Source: Polyangiaceae bacterium
GTDB lineage: Bacteria; Myxococcota_A; Polyangia; Nannocystales; Nannocystaceae
Reading direction: 5' to 3'
DNA length: 48,022 nt
Assembly (NCBI GenBank): GCA_026989935.1
Contig: JALSIN010000379.1
Span: 1 to 48,022, forward strand
Part shown: piece after piece, positions 34,790-42,352 of the stretch
Position numbering within the stretch: position 1 is the stretch's first letter
Layout: each line of letters begins with the position of its first letter
Made by a program: the position numbers and the translations under genes
The notes under the pieces: model-generated
Database searches by the model: none
Told to the model about the DNA's origin: nothing
The model's input: only the letters and a program-made list of their open reading frames with translations

Positions 34790-36844
34790 TCAGGGGCCGT
34801 CGGGTGCGAAGGACGCCAGGAAGTCGTCCATCGTCCGGGCCAGCGCCTCGCCGTCGAGGATCTCGTCGCGCAGGATGTCGTGCTCGGTCACGTCGTCGGG
34901 CAGCTCCGCGAGGAACCGGCTCGGCGCCCGCTCGACCAGGCGGCCGCGCGCCGTCCGCCGCGCCGCCCGCACGAGCCACAGGGCCTCGCGGGCGCGGGTG
35001 ATCCCCACGTAGAACAGACGCCGCTCCTCCTCCACGTCGCCGGGGACGGGGTCGCTGGCCCGCGGCTCGAGGGCGCGGGTGTGGGGCAGGCGGCCCTCCT
35101 CGCACCCGATGAGGAACACGTGGTCCCACTCGAGCCCCTTCGCGCTGTGCAAGGTGGCGAGGGTCACGACGTCCCCCGTGGGTTCGTCCGTGTCCTTGCC
35201 CCGCAGGGACAGCGTCGCCAGGAACTCGTGCCAGGGGATGCGCCCGTCGCCTCCGGTGCGTTGCTCGAAGCGCTCGACCGCCGAGACGAGCCAGGTGACC
35301 GCCTCCCAGCGGGCGGCCGCCGCGGCCTCGCTGCCCGTGCTGCGCTCGATGAGGCCGCGCAGGTCCACGGCGCGCAGCAGGTCGGCCAGGGCGGCGGCGT
35401 GTCCGTGGCGCCGCGCGTCCTGGCGCGCTCGCGCCACGAGGTCACGCACGTGGGCCAGCGCCTTGCGGGCCGCTGGGGTGAGCCCTTCGACCCGGTCGGC
35501 GTCGAGCACCGCGTCCCACAGCCGCCCGGCGCGCGCCTTCGCGTGGTTCGACAGCCGGGCGAAGGTGGCCGGCCCCAGGCCGCGGGGAGGTGTTTCGAGG
35601 GCGCGGCGCACGGCCAGGTCGTTGCGCGGCGCCACGAGGAGCTGGAAGTAGGCCAGCGCGTCCTTGACCTCCTTGCGGTCGTAGACCGCCTGCCCGCCCA
35701 GGACGCGGTAGGCGATCTGCGCCATCTGCAGGTGCGTCTCGACGGGGCGCGCCTGGGTGGCCGAACGGTAGAGCACCGCCACCTCCCGGGGCCGGACGCC
35801 GTCCTTGCGGACGAGGGTGCGGATCCGGTCGGCGACCCAGGCGGCCTCGGCCTCACCGTCCGGGGCGACCACCACCGTGACGGCGCCCGCTTCGGACCGT
35901 GTCGGACGCAGGGTCTTCGCGTGGCGCAGGCGGTTGTGGGCGACGACGGCGTTCGCCGCGCGCAGGATCGGTGGCCGCGAGCGGTAGTTGCGTTCGAGCT
36001 TGATCACCACGGCCCCGGGGAAGTGCTCCTCGAAGCGCAGGATGTTGGCGACGGTGGCCCCCCGGAAGCCGTAGATCGCCTGGTCGTCGTCCCCCACCAC
36101 GCACACGTTCCGCGCCGGCCCGCAAAGACCCCGCACGAGGGCGAGCTGGGCGGCGTTCGTGTCCTGGTACTCGTCCACCATGAGGTACTGGAAGCGCGCG
36201 CGCCAGCGCTCGGCCGTGGCGGGACGCTCGGCCAGCCCCTGCGCGACGCGGCAGACCAGGTCGTCGAAGTCCACGGCGCCCAGGGAGGCAAGGCGCTCGA
36301 CGTAGGGCCCGTACACCTCGGCGGCCACCGCGTCGTAGGGGTCGTCCCGCACCGTCCGCGCCGCCTGGTCGGGGGCGACGAAGGCGTTCTTCCACAGCCC
36401 GATCCGCTGGGCGACGGCGGCCACGTCGAAGCGGCGCTCGCCCCCCGGGACGTGGATCCGAAGCTCGGACAGCAGGGATCGGACCAGGCCCAGGGTGTCC
36501 CCCTGGTCGAGGATCGAAAAACGCGCGCTCTCCAGCCCGAAGCCCTCGGGGTCCTCCCGCAGGATGCGGGCGCCGAGGCTGTGGAAGGTGGACAGGACCA
36601 GCGCCTGCGCGAGGGCCGGGTCCACCATCGCGGCCACGCGCGCGCGCATCTCCTCGGCGGCCTTGTTCGTGAACGTGACCCCGACGATGGTGTCCGGGGC
36701 GATCCCCATCGACAGCAGGCGCACGATGCGGTGGGTCAGCACCCGCGTCTTGCCGGACCCGGCGCCGGCGAGCACGAGGACGGGGCCTTCCGTGGTCTCG
36801 ACGGCACGGGTCTGCTCGGGGTTCAAGGCGGGCGCAGGATGCAT
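34790..36844 (-). CDS. UvrD/PcrA/Rep-type DNA helicase
   Basis: About 684 aa, superfamily 1A helicase. Motifs in order: LNPEQTRAVETTEGPVLVLAGAGSGKTRVLTHRI (Q and I), VTFTNKAAEEMRARV (Ia), MVDEYQDTN (II), VVGDDDQAIYGFRG (III), LERNYRS (IV), TLHSAKGLEWDHVFLIGCEEG (V) and RRLFYVGITRARE (VI). It unwinds DNA in repair or replication restart. Length and motifs fit PcrA/UvrD. The ORF track start at 37165 overlaps the divergent MBL gene; the ATG at 36844 directly precedes the first motif. It is convergent with the Cys-rich lipoprotein. Confidence 0.93.
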   Translation of the reverse strand: MHPAPALNPEQTRAVETTEGPVLVLAGAGSGKTRVLTHRIVRLLSMGIAPDTIVGVTFTNKAAEEMRARVAAMVDPALAQALVLSTFHSLGARILREDPEGFGLESARFSILDQGDTLGLVRSLLSELRIHVPGGERRFDVAAVAQRIGLWKNAFVAPDQAARTVRDDPYDAVAAEVYGPYVERLASLGAVDFDDLVCRVAQGLAERPATAERWRARFQYLMVDEYQDTNAAQLALVRGLCGPARNVCVVGDDDQAIYGFRGATVANILRFEEHFPGAVVIKLERNYRSRPPILRAANAVVAHNRLRHAKTLRPTRSEAGAVTVVVAPDGEAEAAWVADRIRTLVRKDGVRPREVAVLYRSATQARPVETHLQMAQIAYRVLGGQAVYDRKEVKDALAYFQLLVAPRNDLAVRRALETPPRGLGPATFARLSNHAKARAGRLWDAVLDADRVEGLTPAARKALAHVRDLVARARQDARRHGHAAALADLLRAVDLRGLIERSTGSEAAAAARWEAVTWLVSAVERFEQRTGGDGRIPWHEFLATLSLRGKDTDEPTGDVVTLATLHSAKGLEWDHVFLIGCEEGRLPHTRALEPRASDPVPGDVEEERRLFYVGITRAREALWLVRAARRTARGRLVERAPSRFLAELPDDVTEHDILRDEILDGEALARTMDDFLASFAPDGP

Positions 36845-36931
36845 GAAGCGGGCGCGATGGTAGGGGATCGCGGGCCGAGCACAACCGCCCTCGGGTGCAA
36901 CCGAGCGGTGGACCGCAAGGGCGGCGAAGGA

Positions 36932-36937
36932 TAGGCT
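36932..36937 (+). promoter_or_regulatory. Putative -10 element TAGGCT (MBL hydrolase gene)
   Basis: TAGGCT ends 10 nt before the ATG at 36948. The spacer GCAGGGTGCG has only a weak purine run. Confidence 0.35.
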
Positions 36938-36947
36938 GCAGGGTGCG

Positions 36948-37613
36948 ATGCTCGCCGTCGAACGCATCGAGGTCGGCCTGTTGCACAACGTGTCCGAGAT
37001 CGTGGCGTGCCCCGGGACCGGCGCGGCGGCGCTGGTCGATCCGGCCTTCGAGATCGACCGGATCCTCGGGCGCGTTCGGGCGCGGGGGCTGCGGGTGGAG
37101 GCGATCCTGCTGACGCACACCCACGACGACCACGTGGCCGGGCTCGACGAGGTCGTGGCGGCCACGGGGGCGCCGGTGCGGTGCCACCCGTACGAGGCGG
37201 CGCGGGTGCGGGCGCTCGGTGCGTTGGCGGTACCGGTCGAAGACGGTGCGCGGATCCCCGTGGGGCACGGCTTCGTCGAGGCCCTGTACGCCCCCGGTCA
37301 CACGCCCGGGTGCGTGTGCTGGTATCTGCCGGTCGAGCGCATCTTGATGACCGGTGACGTGCTGTTCGTCGGGTCGTGCGGCGGAGTGTCGTACCCGGAC
37401 TCGGATCCTGCCGCCATGTACGAAACCCTGTGCCGCATCGCCGACCTGCCCGAGGACGTGCGGATCTTCCCGGGGCACGACTACGGCCCCACGCCGACGA
37501 GCACCGTGGGGTGGGAGGTGGCGCGCAACCCGGCCCTCCAGGCGCCCGATCTGGCGGCGTTTTGCGCCCTCAAGGGCGTGCCCGTGCCCGGCGCGGGCGC
37601 GGGTCGTCGATGA
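36948..37613 (+). CDS. MBL-fold hydrolase (glyoxalase II / ETHE1-like)
   Basis: 221 aa metallo-beta-lactamase fold with LLTHTHDDHVAGL (HxHxDH), APGHTPGCVCWY, MTGDVLFVGSCG and FPGHDYGPT, giving a complete binuclear or mononuclear metal site. The spacing and SCG motif are closest to glyoxalase II and ETHE1-type persulfide dioxygenases; I cannot decide between them. Cytoplasmic. Its 3' end overlaps the convergent barrel-like gene by 44 bp. Confidence 0.83.
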   Translation: MLAVERIEVGLLHNVSEIVACPGTGAAALVDPAFEIDRILGRVRARGLRVEAILLTHTHDDHVAGLDEVVAATGAPVRCHPYEAARVRALGALAVPVEDGARIPVGHGFVEALYAPGHTPGCVCWYLPVERILMTGDVLFVGSCGGVSYPDSDPAAMYETLCRIADLPEDVRIFPGHDYGPTPTSTVGWEVARNPALQAPDLAAFCALKGVPVPGAGAGRR

Positions 37614-38298
37614 GGGCGAAGGCGACGCCGATCCCCGCCACGAAGGTCGACAGCCACCGCGCCTCGCGCTCGCCCTGGAAGGTGCGGCGTTCGTAGGGGC
37701 CGAGGACGTAGCCGCCCCAGGGCTCGATGCGAAGCCGCGGCGAGACGGGGAAGCGCACCCCGGCGGCGAGGGCGAACGAGACGCGCCCCCATCGGGCCGT
37801 GCCCGCGGGGACGTCGGCGAGCGGGGCGTCGAACCGCTCCGGGCCGAAGGCGTGCACGAAGGCGGTCTCGAAGCGCCCGAACAGCCGGTGCCCGTACAGC
37901 CCGATGCCGATCGCCGGCGCCACGACCCCGCTGTACAGGCGCTTGTCGCGGACCACGTTGCCCGCCGCGTGGAGGCGGCCGTGCAGCCGCAGCGGCCCCA
38001 CGAGCCCAAGACGCAGCTCGGCGCTCGCGCCCAGACCGAAGAACCGCCCCGCCCGGGCGCAGGTGCGGCGGTCCAGGTCGCACTGCTCGTTGCCGAAGGC
38101 GTGGGGGCCCGTCACGACCGAGCCCTGGACCTCGAGCAGGGCCCGGTGTGAAGGGCGTGGGACCGGGCGCCGGGCGTCTGCGGCGGGCGCGGCGCCCCCG
38201 GCGAGCAGCGCGGCGATGGCCGCGGCGCTGCGGCGCAGCGGGCGGTCGTCGCCGCAACGGACGGGGGAACGGGTCGGGCTCTGGTACCTTGGGGCCAT
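37570..38298 (-). CDS. Probable outer-membrane beta-barrel protein, uncertain start
   Basis: About 242 aa from the ATG at 38298. A basic stretch and RRSAAAIAALLAGGAAPAADA look like a cleavable signal sequence. The rest alternates polar and hydrophobic residues with regularly spaced aromatic and Gly residues (GRVSFALAAGVRFPVS, RIEPWGGYVLGPYE), the pattern of an outer-membrane barrel. Two Cys lie in QCDLDRRTC. It is not recognised further. The start is unsettled: the ATG overlaps the divergent eda ATG on the other strand and there is no ribosome-binding site. Confidence 0.6.
   Translation of the reverse strand: MAPRYQSPTRSPVRCGDDRPLRRSAAAIAALLAGGAAPAADARRPVPRPSHRALLEVQGSVVTGPHAFGNEQCDLDRRTCARAGRFFGLGASAELRLGLVGPLRLHGRLHAAGNVVRDKRLYSGVVAPAIGIGLYGHRLFGRFETAFVHAFGPERFDAPLADVPAGTARWGRVSFALAAGVRFPVSPRLRIEPWGGYVLGPYERRTFQGEREARWLSTFVAGIGVAFALIDDPRPRRARARP
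38285..38290 (+). promoter_or_regulatory. Putative -10 element TACCTT (eda)
   Basis: TACCTT preceded by GG ends 6 nt before the ATG at 38297; the spacer GGGGCC is identical to the one at 31540. Confidence 0.47.
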
Positions 38299-38998
38299 GC
38301 GATGCTCCCCCGACGCAGTGGTCGATCGCCTGTGGCACGAGCGCGCGAGCGCGATCTTGCGGTGCAACGACCCGAAGACGGCGAAGATCGCCATGGAGGC
38401 CGCGATCGCCGGGGGCTTTCGTATCGTGGAGTTTACGATGACGATCCCCGGGGCGGTGGACCTCGTGGCGGAGTTCGCCGAGCGCCCGGATCTCGTCGTG
38501 GGGGCGGGTACGGTGCTGCGGCCCGACGTGGTGGACGCGGTGGCGGCCGCGGGGGCCTCGTTCGTGGTCTCGCCCGTCGTGGACGAGGCCGTGATCGAGC
38601 GGTGCCGGGTGCGCGGCGTGGCGGCGATACCCGGTTGCGCCACGCCCACGGAGCTTGCCCGCGCCCATCGGGCGGGGGCTGTGTTGCAGAAGCTCTTTCC
38701 GTGTCCGGCCGGCGGGCCCGCCTTCGTGCGCAGCGTGCTCGGGCCCATGCCGTTTTGCCGCCTCGTGCCCACGAACGGCGTGGACGAGACGAACGCCGTG
38801 GCGTTCTTCGAGGCGGGGGTGTTCGCGGTCGGGTTCGTCGCCCCGTTGTTCGAGCCCGCGGCGCTGGCCGCCCGGGACGGGGCCCGAATCGAGGCGCGGG
38901 CCCGGACCCTCCTGGCGGCCGTGCGGGCCTTCGATCGTCCCGGTGCCCCGCCCCGCCCGGCGTTCGATCCGTGGGCCCGCGGCTCCGGGGCGCGGTAG
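38297..38998 (+). CDS. eda: KDPG/KHG aldolase family protein (Eda-like)
   Basis: About 233 aa class I aldolase barrel. Glu45 in IVEFTMT, VGAGTVLRP, SPVVDEAVI, IPGCATPTEL, the Schiff-base Lys in VLQKLFP and VPTNGV match 2-keto-3-deoxy-6-phosphogluconate aldolase. It cleaves KDPG to pyruvate and glyceraldehyde-3-phosphate in the Entner-Doudoroff pathway, or a related keto acid. No other Entner-Doudoroff gene is adjacent. Start is ATG 38297, 6 nt after a TACCTT element. It is divergent from the barrel-like gene with overlapping start codons. Confidence 0.88.
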   Translation: MRCSPDAVVDRLWHERASAILRCNDPKTAKIAMEAAIAGGFRIVEFTMTIPGAVDLVAEFAERPDLVVGAGTVLRPDVVDAVAAAGASFVVSPVVDEAVIERCRVRGVAAIPGCATPTELARAHRAGAVLQKLFPCPAGGPAFVRSVLGPMPFCRLVPTNGVDETNAVAFFEAGVFAVGFVAPLFEPAALAARDGARIEARARTLLAAVRAFDRPGAPPRPAFDPWARGSGAR

Positions 38999-39069
38999 GG
39001 GGCGGTCGTCACCGGGGGGCCTCAGCCCCGTGGCACGGCCGGCGCGTGGTGGCGCGCGGCGCGATGCGA

Positions 39070-39098
39070 GGCGGTCCCCATGGGTCGCGGGGACCGCC
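39070..39098 (+). terminator. Terminator candidate after eda
   Basis: Perfect 10-bp stem GGCGGTCCCC/GGGGACCGCC with a 9-nt loop, 72 bp after the eda stop. No T-run. The remaining 39099-39266 is upstream region of the cbb3 operon, with a conspicuous A/T-richer stretch around 39180-39216. Confidence 0.5.
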
Positions 39099-39250
39099 GG
39101 GCGGTGCGGTGGCCGGAGGTCGGATCCAGGAAGGTCGCCGCCTGCCCCGTCTCGTCGCCGTCCGAGACGACCCGAGTGCGGCAAAGAATGCGTAACTTTG
39201 GCGTAAAAAGGCAAACCTTGCGCTGCTCGTGCGCCTGCGCGCACCTATAT

Positions 39251-39257
39251 GGGGAGG
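39251..39257 (+). promoter_or_regulatory. Shine-Dalgarno GGGGAGG of ccoNO
   Basis: GGGGAGG lies 9 nt before the ATG at 39267 and decides that start over the ORF track's ATG at 39249, which overlaps it. Confidence 0.7.
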
Positions 39258-39266
39258 CGCGATACC

Positions 39267-41582
39267 ATGAACGACGACAGCTCCCCCTCCCACACGCAGG
39301 GGCACGAGAACGCCGAGAGCCTCGACCGGTTCTCCTACGACGACGGGATCGTCCGCCTGTTCTTCTGGGCGACCCTCGTGTGGGCGATCGTGGCCTTTAC
39401 GGTCGGCGTCTTCATCGCGCTCCTGCTGGTCCTCCCCGACCTTTCCGGCGGCCTGCCGTACCTCGCCTTCGGCCGGTTGCGCCCCCTGCACACGAACGCG
39501 GCGATCTTCGCGTTCGCGGGCAACGCGCTGTTTGCGGCCACCTACTACTCCACGCAGCGCCTGGTCAAGGCGCGGATGTGGAGCGACGCGCTGTCGCGGC
39601 TGCACTTTTGGGGTTGGCAGCTCATCATCGTGGCGGCGGCGTTGACGCTGCCGCTGGGGATCACGCAGGGCAAGGAGTACGCCGAGCTCGAGTGGCCCAT
39701 CGACATCGCCATCGCGGTGGTGTGGGTCGGGTTCTTCGGGGTCAACTTCTTCATGACCTTGAAGCACCGGCGCGAGCGTCACCTGTACGTGGCGATCTGG
39801 TTCTACATCGCCACGATCATCACGGTGGCGGTGCTGCACGTGTTCAACAACCTCGTGCTGCCCGTCGATGCGCTCAAGAGCATCCCGATCTACGCGGGCG
39901 TGCAGGACGCCTTCATGCAGTGGTGGTACGGCCACAACGCCGTGGCCTTCTTCCTGACCACGCCCTTCCTGGGCCTGATGTACTACTTCTTGCCCAAGGC
40001 GGCCGAGCGGCCGGTCTTTTCCTACAAGCTGAGCATCCTGCACTTCTGGTCGCTGGTGTTCATCTACATCTGGGCGGGCCCGCACCACCTGCACTACACG
40101 GCGCTGCCCCAGTGGGCGTCGGCCCTCGGGATGGTGTTCTCCGTGATGCTGTGGATGCCGAGTTGGGGCGGGATGATCAACGGCCTGCTCACCTTGCGGG
40201 GGGCGTGGCACAAGGTCGCCGAAGATCCCGTGCTCAAGTTCTTCGTGACCGGCGTGACCTTCTACGGCATGTCCACCTTCGAAGGTCCGATGTTGTCGGT
40301 CCGGGCGGTCAACGCGCTGTCCCACTACACGGACTGGACGATCGCCCACGTACACTCGGGGGCGCTGGGGTGGAACGGGATGATGAGCTTCGGGATGCTC
40401 TACTTCCTGGCGCCGCGGCTGTTCCAGACCAAGCTGTGGAGCAAGAAGCTCGCCACGTGGCACTTTTGGATCGCCACGGTGGGCCTCGTGCTCTACATCG
40501 TGCCCATCTACGTGGCGGGGCTCACGCAGGGCCTGATGTGGCGGGCGTTCGACGACATGGGCAACCTCGCCTATCCGAACTTTGTCGAGACCGTCGAGGC
40601 CATCAAGCCGATGTGGTGGGTGCGCGTCCTCGGGGGCACGCTCTACCTGACGGGCGGGGTCCTGGCCCTGGTGAACCTGGTCAAGACGTGGCAGGGCCGA
40701 CCGAAGACCTATGAGGTGCCCGTCGTGTCCGCGCCCCCGCTTGCGAGGGAGTACCGCGATCCGCCCCCGCCGGCCCCGCGGGCCGAGGCCGTGCCGGAGT
40801 TCGCCAAGCGGTTCGACGTGTGGCTCCAACTCGCCTGGCACCGGATCTGGGAGCGCAAGCCCCTGCGCTTCTCCCTGTGGGTGACCGCGGCCGTCGTGAC
40901 CGCCTCGCTGTTCGAGATCATCCCCACGTTCCTCATCCGCTCGAACGTGCCCACGATCGCCAGCGTGCGGCCCTACACCCCGCTGGAGTTGGCCGGCCGG
41001 GACATCTACGTGGCCGAGGGTTGCTACAACTGCCACTCGCAGATGATCCGCCCCATCTTCTCCGAGACGGAGCGGTATGGCGAGTACTCCAAGCCCGGTG
41101 AGTTCGTCTACGATCGTCCCTTCCAGTGGGGGTCACGCCGGATCGGGCCGGATCTCGCCCGCGAGGGGGGCAAGCAGTCGAACCTGTGGCAGTACGTCCA
41201 CCTGGTCAACCCGCGCGACATCGACGAGAACTCGGTGATGCCCTCGTACGCCTTCTTGACGCGCGAGCGGCTCGACTTCCGCCAGATTCCGCCGCGCGTG
41301 GCGGCGGCCGCGGCCCTCGGGGCGCCCTACGGCGAGGCCCTCGACCATGCCGAGGCGATGGCCCGCGCCCAGGCCAAGACCATCGCCGACAGCATCGTGG
41401 CGCAGGGCGGACCGGCCAGCGTGGCCCTCGACAACGGCGAGACGATCCCCCTCGAAGAGACGAAGGCGATCGCGCTCATCGCCTACCTGCAGCGACTCGG
41501 GACGGATCTGTACGCGCAGCCGGCCGAGGCGAGTGCGCAGCGATCGGCCGGACCGACGGCCGGAAAGAAGGCCGCACCATGA
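39267..41582 (+). CDS. ccoNO: cbb3-type cytochrome c oxidase subunits I and II fused (CcoN-CcoO)
   Basis: 771 aa. Residues to about 480 are CcoN: about 12 helices with heme and CuB ligands in LHTNAAIFAF, WYGHNAVAFF, AGPHHLHYT and IAHVHSGALGWNG. A Pro-rich linker (about 490-515) joins this to CcoO: one transmembrane helix and a heme c site GCYNCHSQMIRP, followed by FQWGSRRIGPDLAREGGK and MPSYAFL. Oxygen is reduced to water at the CcoN site, with electrons from CcoO and CcoP. The two are separate genes in proteobacterial models; fusion is known in other phyla. The chain ends at a stop overlapping ccoQ (ATGA). Confidence 0.95.
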   Translation: MNDDSSPSHTQGHENAESLDRFSYDDGIVRLFFWATLVWAIVAFTVGVFIALLLVLPDLSGGLPYLAFGRLRPLHTNAAIFAFAGNALFAATYYSTQRLVKARMWSDALSRLHFWGWQLIIVAAALTLPLGITQGKEYAELEWPIDIAIAVVWVGFFGVNFFMTLKHRRERHLYVAIWFYIATIITVAVLHVFNNLVLPVDALKSIPIYAGVQDAFMQWWYGHNAVAFFLTTPFLGLMYYFLPKAAERPVFSYKLSILHFWSLVFIYIWAGPHHLHYTALPQWASALGMVFSVMLWMPSWGGMINGLLTLRGAWHKVAEDPVLKFFVTGVTFYGMSTFEGPMLSVRAVNALSHYTDWTIAHVHSGALGWNGMMSFGMLYFLAPRLFQTKLWSKKLATWHFWIATVGLVLYIVPIYVAGLTQGLMWRAFDDMGNLAYPNFVETVEAIKPMWWVRVLGGTLYLTGGVLALVNLVKTWQGRPKTYEVPVVSAPPLAREYRDPPPPAPRAEAVPEFAKRFDVWLQLAWHRIWERKPLRFSLWVTAAVVTASLFEIIPTFLIRSNVPTIASVRPYTPLELAGRDIYVAEGCYNCHSQMIRPIFSETERYGEYSKPGEFVYDRPFQWGSRRIGPDLAREGGKQSNLWQYVHLVNPRDIDENSVMPSYAFLTRERLDFRQIPPRVAAAAALGAPYGEALDHAEAMARAQAKTIADSIVAQGGPASVALDNGETIPLEETKAIALIAYLQRLGTDLYAQPAEASAQRSAGPTAGKKAAP

Positions 41583-41755
41583 TCCGCGACGTGCTCGGAA
41601 GGCTGGACTACTCCGCGTTCGCGGAGATCGCCCTGCTCGGCTTTCTGGGGGTGTTCGTCGTCGTCGCCGTCCGCACCCTGCGCAAGCCGAGCTCCGACTT
41701 CGACCACGACGCACGGATCCCACTGGACGATACGCCCGAAAGAGGGGCCCCATGA
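41579..41755 (+). CDS. ccoQ: CcoQ-like small subunit of cbb3 oxidase
   Basis: 58 aa, not listed as its own line in the ORF track. One transmembrane helix, IALLGFLGVFVVVAVRTL, followed by a hydrophilic tail with DHDARIPLDD, matching FixQ/CcoQ in size, topology and position. The start overlaps the ccoNO stop and the stop overlaps the ccoP start, both as ATGA. It stabilises the oxidase or its CcoP interaction in other species. Confidence 0.85.
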   Translation: MIRDVLGRLDYSAFAEIALLGFLGVFVVVAVRTLRKPSSDFDHDARIPLDDTPERGAP

Positions 41756-42327
41756 CCACGAAGGCCGAACAAGACATCCTCCTCGACCACAACTACGACG
41801 GCATCCAGGAGTACGACAACCCGTTGCCTGGCTGGTGGAGCGGGCTGTTCGTCGGATCCATCGTCTTTTCGATCCTCTACCTCCTGTACCACCACACGGG
41901 GGTGGAGGGCCGCTCGATCTACGACGAGTACGACCGCGAGGCCGCCGAGGTGTTCGAGAAGCGCTTCGCCGAGCTGGGGGAGCTTACGCCCGACAAGCAG
42001 ACCATCTTGAAGTACATGGAGGACCCGAAGTGGCTCGCGGTCGGGGCCTCCATCTTCAAGGCCAACTGCGTAAGTTGTCACGGAGACGGCGGTCTCGGCA
42101 ACGTGGGTCCCAACCTCACGGACGATGCGTGGATCAACGTCCAGAGCGTCGAGGACATCGCCAAGGTCATCACGAACGGCGCGGCCGGCGGCGCCATGCC
42201 CGCCTGGAAGAACCGCCTGTCCCACCCCAACCAGATCGTCCTGACGGCGGCCTACGTGGCCTCGCTGCGGGGCAAGGGCGGTGGCGGCAAGGCGCCCCAG
42301 GGGAGGACGATCCCCCCGTGGAAGTAG
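41752..42327 (+). CDS. ccoP: cbb3-type oxidase subunit III, single-heme CcoP
   Basis: 191 aa. The N-terminal LPGWWSGLFVGSIVFSIL is the standard CcoP membrane helix (NPLPGWW motif), then a linker and a cytochrome c domain with NCVSCHGDGG and axial Met in GAMPAWKNRL. Only one CXXCH is present, whereas the common CcoP has two; the protein is correspondingly short (about 290 aa is usual). It passes electrons to the CcoO heme. Translation is coupled to ccoQ. Ends with a Gly/Lys-rich tail. Confidence 0.93.
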   Translation: MTTKAEQDILLDHNYDGIQEYDNPLPGWWSGLFVGSIVFSILYLLYHHTGVEGRSIYDEYDREAAEVFEKRFAELGELTPDKQTILKYMEDPKWLAVGASIFKANCVSCHGDGGLGNVGPNLTDDAWINVQSVEDIAKVITNGAAGGAMPAWKNRLSHPNQIVLTAAYVASLRGKGGGGKAPQGRTIPPWK

Positions 42328-42352
42328 GCGCGGCGAAGGTGTGCAGGGTTCC

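Noticed and set aside
39100-39266. FNR/ANR box or RegA site upstream of ccoNO
   Set aside because: No TTGAT-N4-ATCAA-like palindrome found; GCGGCAAAGAATGCG only loosely resembles a RegA site, so no operator is called.
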